Source: Saccharofermentans sp.
GTDB lineage: Bacteria > Bacillota > Clostridia > Saccharofermentanales > Saccharofermentanaceae
Reading direction: 5' to 3'
Length of the DNA stretch: 64,000 nucleotides
NCBI GenBank assembly: GCA_024403855.1
Contig: JAKSRC010000006.1
Coordinates: 1 to 64,000, forward strand
Each line of letters begins with the position of its first letter. The first letter of the stretch is position 1. A program made the translations under genes and the position numbers. The notes below the pieces were generated by a model. The model did not search any database, was not told where the DNA came from, and was given only the letters and a program-made list of their open reading frames with translations. Shown piece after piece: positions 60,555 through 64,000 of the stretch.

Positions 60555-62900
60555 TTATCCTCGCTCATCCAAGACCTTTTGGACTCTGTTTTGAGCTACT
60601 TTTATTACTGCATCAAGCTTTTTCTGCCCCAGGAAATACGCCGGCATCTCTTCTATGAGAATCAGGCTTATCGCAGAGTCTTCTGTCTGCATTTTCGAGC
60701 TGCTCATAATAACTCTCTCAACATTATCCACCTCTATGGAGGAAAACTTCTTTCCGCCGTTATAGGGACTGGATCCGCCTCCGTTAGAATGAGATGAGCC
60801 TCCGTTGTTATAGTATGAATTAGCTTTATCAGCCGCAGCTCTGAAAGCGCTACGATTAATAACAAAATAATCCTGCATCGCCATATATGTCTGAATCTCA
60901 TCAGAAAGCAAAAGCTTAACGAATTCTCCACAGGCATTAACGTCCGCAGCCTGCTTTGATATAGCGACAGAATATATAGGCCTGAAATTCGGTCCGTGAC
61001 CATCAAGTGAAGGAATTCCCAATATTGTCGGAGTCTTGATTAAACCTGTTCTGCAACTATAAAAAGAACCAATTCCATAGAAGTTTCCGTAACTTGCATA
61101 GTTATATGTCATGTCACTGATTATCTCAAAGGGTTGGCATTCTTCGGGAACATTATCCTTAACATAATCCGCAAGCTGAGCAAATTCAGATACTGACAGG
61201 TCAGCTTTGCCGTCTGCCAAGAACTTTTCTCTCATGTCGTTGAACAACATAGCAAAATATAACGCCTGACCGGACCGTATAAGATCTGTGCCATTACACG
61301 GCCCTTTGACGAAATTCGGGTACTCTTCAAAAGTAAATCCTATACCGGAACTTCCGGCAGCTTCCAAATCTGTATATATTCCATTGATGGAAAAGCTTAC
61401 CGGCAGCTGGTATAGTGCGCCATTAGTTCTGGAACCTTCAATAATGTTACTGAAATACTGATCAGCACTTAACCCTTTTAAATAAGGACTCAAGTCGATA
61501 AGATAATCCGGATTATTAAGCTGGGTATACTTGCTCGTGTTGATGAGAATATCCGGACCCTCACCGTTCATCAAGTCCATTGCAAGATCATTACTGAGTT
61601 TGTTATCGAGCTCCATTTCGAGCTGCTTATACTCATCATCATTCATCCCAGCCGATCCATAGAAATTTGCTGAATCATTGTTATAGCGATCAACATATTT
61701 AATAAAGAATCCGGCATTTTCATTGTTGAATCTTTCAATCGCAGCTCCTAAAGTCTCATCCAGATAATCGGCATATAACTCCAACACCGTCTTTCCTGCA
61801 TTAGGATTCTTTTCTGCCCTGGTAAGTTCTATGATCTGAAAACTGCTCGGCGCACTTTCATATATTGAAGAAGGATTTGTCTGTCCAATAAAAATAAGGG
61901 TATCTCCCGTGCAATCAGCCAGATCCAACCCGCTGATTATTCCGCAGTTAATGTTGCACCAACTGTAATCAAAAACATCTTCAACACTTTTAGAAGCGAC
62001 ATTAATCGTCGAATAGCCATTGTCATTACGGCAGTAAGCTATACCGTCCGAACCACAGAAGGTTTCCCCAAGCTTGTTTACATCAAGCCATTTATAATCT
62101 TTTTCTTTTGCCTGAGATAATTCACCGGTCACGAGGTTGAGTTCATAATATCTGTATCCATTATTCGCACTGACAATAACTAATGCTTTTGTATCATCGA
62201 TTCTCAAAACCGCATCCGCATACAGTTGATTACCTAACTCTTTGAGTTCGACAGAATTCTTATTACCATCAGGCGATTTGATATTTATGTTGCTACTGCA
62301 GTTTGAATTGTCATCCCATATAATTTCAACTTCAATTACATATTCACCAACTTTATAAAAATCGGTTGTAGGTATAAATTCACGACTTTGAACAGGCCTG
62401 ATGTCCAATACCTCTCCGGTTAACGGATCATAATCTCTTTCTTTTACACTGGTCTTAACAGTGATCCTGCCGTCAGTATACACAGCGTTGTCGATAAATT
62501 CATAAGACATCTTATCAGTGCTGAGGCTATTATTAAGATCAATCGTATTCACGACAGTTTTCGTGTTCTTATCCACTACAGATACAACGCCAAAGTTAAA
62601 ACTGTTGTAATCAAAGTTATCATAATCGATCTCATCGTTCGGTGGCATCGCATATCTTCCACTCGAAAAGACAACATAGTATTTGTCATCTGCTCCTGCA
62701 AGTTCGTAACGAAGAAACTCTATGTTTTTATCAGGAGACGCGCCCGACTCACAATCCACAATATTGCTTGTAAACCAAGGATCATCTTCAGAAATTACAG
62801 TTTTCTTTTTCGAGTTCTTACTCTTTCCGCATGAAATAAGAGATAATGCCATAAACATTACCAACAACAAACTAGTAGTCTTTAGAAAAGCTCTTTTCAT
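60555..62900 (-). CDS. Solute-binding lipoprotein with large N-terminal domain
   Basis: About 781 residues. A lipoprotein signal ends in LISC (Cys24). Residues about 60-360 are beta-rich, with repeats resembling a propeller (DKNTKTVVNTIDL, RYYELNLVTGELSQ). Residues about 375-720 follow the ABC sugar-binding protein family 1 pattern (LYADYLDETLGAAIERFNNE, GPDILINTSKY, LPVSFSINGIYT). A Gly/Ser/Asn linker and a short C-terminal segment follow. No permease or ATPase is adjacent, so it is an orphan. No clear ribosome site precedes the ATG at 62900; an in-frame TTG lies three codons upstream. Confidence 0.88.
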   Translation of the reverse strand: MKRAFLKTTSLLLVMFMALSLISCGKSKNSKKKTVISEDDPWFTSNIVDCESGASPDKNIEFLRYELAGADDKYYVVFSSGRYAMPPNDEIDYDNFDYNSFNFGVVSVVDKNTKTVVNTIDLNNSLSTDKMSYEFIDNAVYTDGRITVKTSVKERDYDPLTGEVLDIRPVQSREFIPTTDFYKVGEYVIEVEIIWDDNSNCSSNINIKSPDGNKNSVELKELGNQLYADAVLRIDDTKALVIVSANNGYRYYELNLVTGELSQAKEKDYKWLDVNKLGETFCGSDGIAYCRNDNGYSTINVASKSVEDVFDYSWCNINCGIISGLDLADCTGDTLIFIGQTNPSSIYESAPSSFQIIELTRAEKNPNAGKTVLELYADYLDETLGAAIERFNNENAGFFIKYVDRYNNDSANFYGSAGMNDDEYKQLEMELDNKLSNDLAMDLMNGEGPDILINTSKYTQLNNPDYLIDLSPYLKGLSADQYFSNIIEGSRTNGALYQLPVSFSINGIYTDLEAAGSSGIGFTFEEYPNFVKGPCNGTDLIRSGQALYFAMLFNDMREKFLADGKADLSVSEFAQLADYVKDNVPEECQPFEIISDMTYNYASYGNFYGIGSFYSCRTGLIKTPTILGIPSLDGHGPNFRPIYSVAISKQAADVNACGEFVKLLLSDEIQTYMAMQDYFVINRSAFRAAADKANSYYNNGGSSHSNGGGSSPYNGGKKFSSIEVDNVERVIMSSSKMQTEDSAISLILIEEMPAYFLGQKKLDAVIKVAQNRVQKVLDERG

Positions 62901-63030
62901 ATTATTCAAACCATCATCGAAAATAGATATTAATTAATAACCCCACTACACTATAACTATAACACGCATATAGCAGAGATAAAAACTATACGATCTCAAA
63001 CTTATAGAATCGAAAATTTCCTGAAAAGCA

Positions 63031-63062
63031 AAAAGTCCGCAAACGCAATGTTCACGGACTTT
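63031..63062 (-). terminator. Terminator of tRNA-Thr
   Basis: AAAGTCCG/CGGACTTT with inner AAC/GTT pairing, followed leftward by TTGCTTTTC, just after the tRNA CCA end. Confidence 0.88.
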
Positions 63063-63067
63063 CTTTA

Positions 63068-63143
63068 TGGAGCCATTTGTGGGACTCGAACCCACGACCT
63101 GCTGATTACAAATCAGCTGCTCTACCAACTGAGCTAAGATGGC
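63068..63143 (-). tRNA. tRNA-Thr (anticodon TGT)
   Basis: A 76-base cloverleaf with encoded CCA. Acceptor GCCATCT/AAATGGC has one C-A mismatch. The anticodon stem GCTGA/TCAGC encloses loop TTTGTAA, and the T-loop GTTCGAGTC is intact. Reads ACA (and ACG by wobble). Confidence 0.96.
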
Positions 63144-63160
63144 ATCCTTTAGCACGGAGA

Positions 63161-63189
63161 ATTATAACCAATCTCTTATTCAAAGTCAA
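63161..63189 (-). promoter_or_regulatory. tRNA-Thr promoter
   Basis: Leftward TTGACT (63184-63189), 17-base spacer, TATAAT (63161-63166): near-consensus, 18 bases before the mature tRNA. Confidence 0.9.
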
Positions 63190-63273
63190 ATAGTTTTTTC
63201 TATTTTTGAGAAATATTTATTTTCGAGCTCGAAAAGTCTGAAAATAGCGGTTATCTGTCCGTTAAAAACTTGC

Positions 63274-63771
63274 TCAGAACAGGTCTGCAATCGATGTAAT
63301 GCCTGCTTTTGCAAGCAAGCTGATTACAAACATAATGATTCCTGCAATAACTACGCCTGCCATAACAGCCTTCGCACTCTTCTTCATTCCAAAGTCGAGC
63401 ATTGAAGCAGCAAGTGTACCTGTCCATGCACCTGTACCGGGAATCGGGATTCCTACAAAAAGCATGAGCGCAATGAAAGCTCCACTCTTTTTCGAGTTGG
63501 CTGTAAGCTTCTTACCGGCCTTCTCGCCCTTCTGAAGGACCCACTTAAAAAATCCGCTTCCGAATTTCCATGTGCTTCCCCACAAAAGGATCTTTCTGCC
63601 GAACAGATAAATGAAAGGAACAGGAATAAGGTTGCCGATAACACATACAGCCAGTGTGATGTATTCATTAAGTCCGAATACAGTAACTCCAATCGGAACC
63701 GCACCACGAAGCTCAATGATAGGTACCATCGAAATGAAAAAGACTAGAATGTATTTAACTATTGTCGGCAT
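63274..63771 (-). CDS. COG2426 small membrane protein (putative small multidrug export family)
   Basis: A 165-residue protein with about four membrane segments. MVPIIELRGAVPIGV and the GIPIPGTGAWTGTLAA loop are hallmarks of the COG2426 family. It is often labelled a small multidrug exporter, but transport is not established. AGGAGG precedes the ATG. Confidence 0.88.
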   Translation of the reverse strand: MPTIVKYILVFFISMVPIIELRGAVPIGVTVFGLNEYITLAVCVIGNLIPVPFIYLFGRKILLWGSTWKFGSGFFKWVLQKGEKAGKKLTANSKKSGAFIALMLFVGIPIPGTGAWTGTLAASMLDFGMKKSAKAVMAGVVIAGIIMFVISLLAKAGITSIADLF

Positions 63772-63830
63772 AATATTCCTCCAAACCGAAATAATTTATC
63801 ACACAAAGTTCTCAAAACAAAATCAAGGAA

Positions 63831-64000
63831 TTAAATGACTTTATCCTTATTGAGAAATGACCTGATCTCATCTCTCATATGATACATCTTCTGGACACTG
63901 TTCTCCAAAAAATAGTAGTGCATTACATAACCGATTGTCAGTCCGAAAAAGATAGCTACGAGTAAAATTCCTGCAAAAAGAAATTCGACGGGGAGCACAA
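63831..64000 (-). CDS. Small membrane protein, partial at window edge
   Basis: An open frame enters from the right edge and stops at 63831-63833. The visible 55 residues are VLPVEFLFAGILLVAIFFGL (a membrane helix), then a Tyr/Met-rich segment and a charged tail. The first visible codon is GTG, so it may be almost complete, or be the C-terminus of a longer protein. No family recognised. Confidence 0.6.
   Translation of the reverse strand, partial: VLPVEFLFAGILLVAIFFGLTIGYVMHYYFLENSVQKMYHMRDEIRSFLNKDKVI

Noticed and set aside
62946..63155. 69-residue leftward frame across tRNA-Thr
   Set aside because: Its translation LVEQLICNQQVVGSSPT is the well-known false reading of a tRNA gene.

Overview
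This 64 kb window reads as chromosomal DNA of a Gram-positive anaerobe of the class Clostridia (Firmicutes); family and genus cannot be fixed from the sequence alone. Supporting signs are the rimP-nusA-ylxR-ylxQ-infB-rbfA and rpsF-ssb-rpsR / rplI-dnaB / tilS-hpt-ftsH gene orders, AGGAGG-type ribosome sites before nearly every gene, sigma-A-like promoters, U-rich intrinsic terminators, a type III pantothenate kinase, a long-form Hpf, a clostripain-type peptidase and a BMP-family nucleoside ABC transporter. I see no insertion sequence, prophage, integrase, CRISPR array or rRNA. There are two tRNA genes, Val(GAC) and Thr(UGU).

Layout. 0.4-4.7 kb: lgt, rodA and an unusual GH32-fructokinase fusion, all leftward. 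4.8-13.4 kb: one long leftward translation operon, rimP-nusA-rnpM-ylxQ-infB-rbfA-nrnA-truB-ribF, with a hairpin plus U-run in its leader that looks like an attenuator. 13.5-16.1 kb (rightward): a small P-loop protein, mscL, then a pantothenate-type ECF S component and coaX behind a structured leader. 16.1-20.8 kb (leftward): two regulators, an Ala-rich membrane protein, a repeat-bearing polysaccharide deacetylase, a YunG-like protein and hpf. 20.9-23.7 kb: a zinc-ribbon, membrane-anchored clostripain-like peptidase. 23.8-29.4 kb: xpt plus a four-gene nucleoside ABC importer (purine salvage). 29.5-35.0 kb: malQ-glpK-AEC transporter-SseB-like-hypothetical. 35.1-36.7 kb: prfC (rightward). 36.8-44.4 kb: ftsH, hpt, tilS, dnaB, rplI, rpsR, ssb and rpsF, read leftward from an rpsF promoter with a paired leader. 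44.5-47.4 kb: prfA and a Sua5 protein fused to a degenerate low-molecular-weight phosphatase domain. 47.5-50.6 kb: zinc-ribbon protein, HD hydrolase, tRNA-Val, an orphan mini-prepilin and a membrane EEP-fold protein. 50.7-53.1 kb: a two-component system. 53.2-57.9 kb: circularly permuted ATP-grasp, alpha-E, transglutaminase and two M14/AspA-like proteins. 58.0-59.2 kb: NADP-type icd behind a strong hairpin. 59.5-64 kb: a RelA/SpoT-domain protein, an orphan solute-binding lipoprotein, tRNA-Thr, a COG2426 membrane protein and a truncated membrane protein at the window edge.

Most of the window is housekeeping: translation, replication and cell-envelope genes. The least explained part is the 53-58 kb cluster. 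ATP-grasp plus alpha-E plus transglutaminase is a known predicted peptide/amide-forming set. Here it is joined by a catalytically intact M14-type hydrolase and a paralogue that has lost its zinc and catalytic residues, all nearly overlapping and beside a two-component system. Together they could make, trim and sense a small amide-linked product, but the substrate is unknown.
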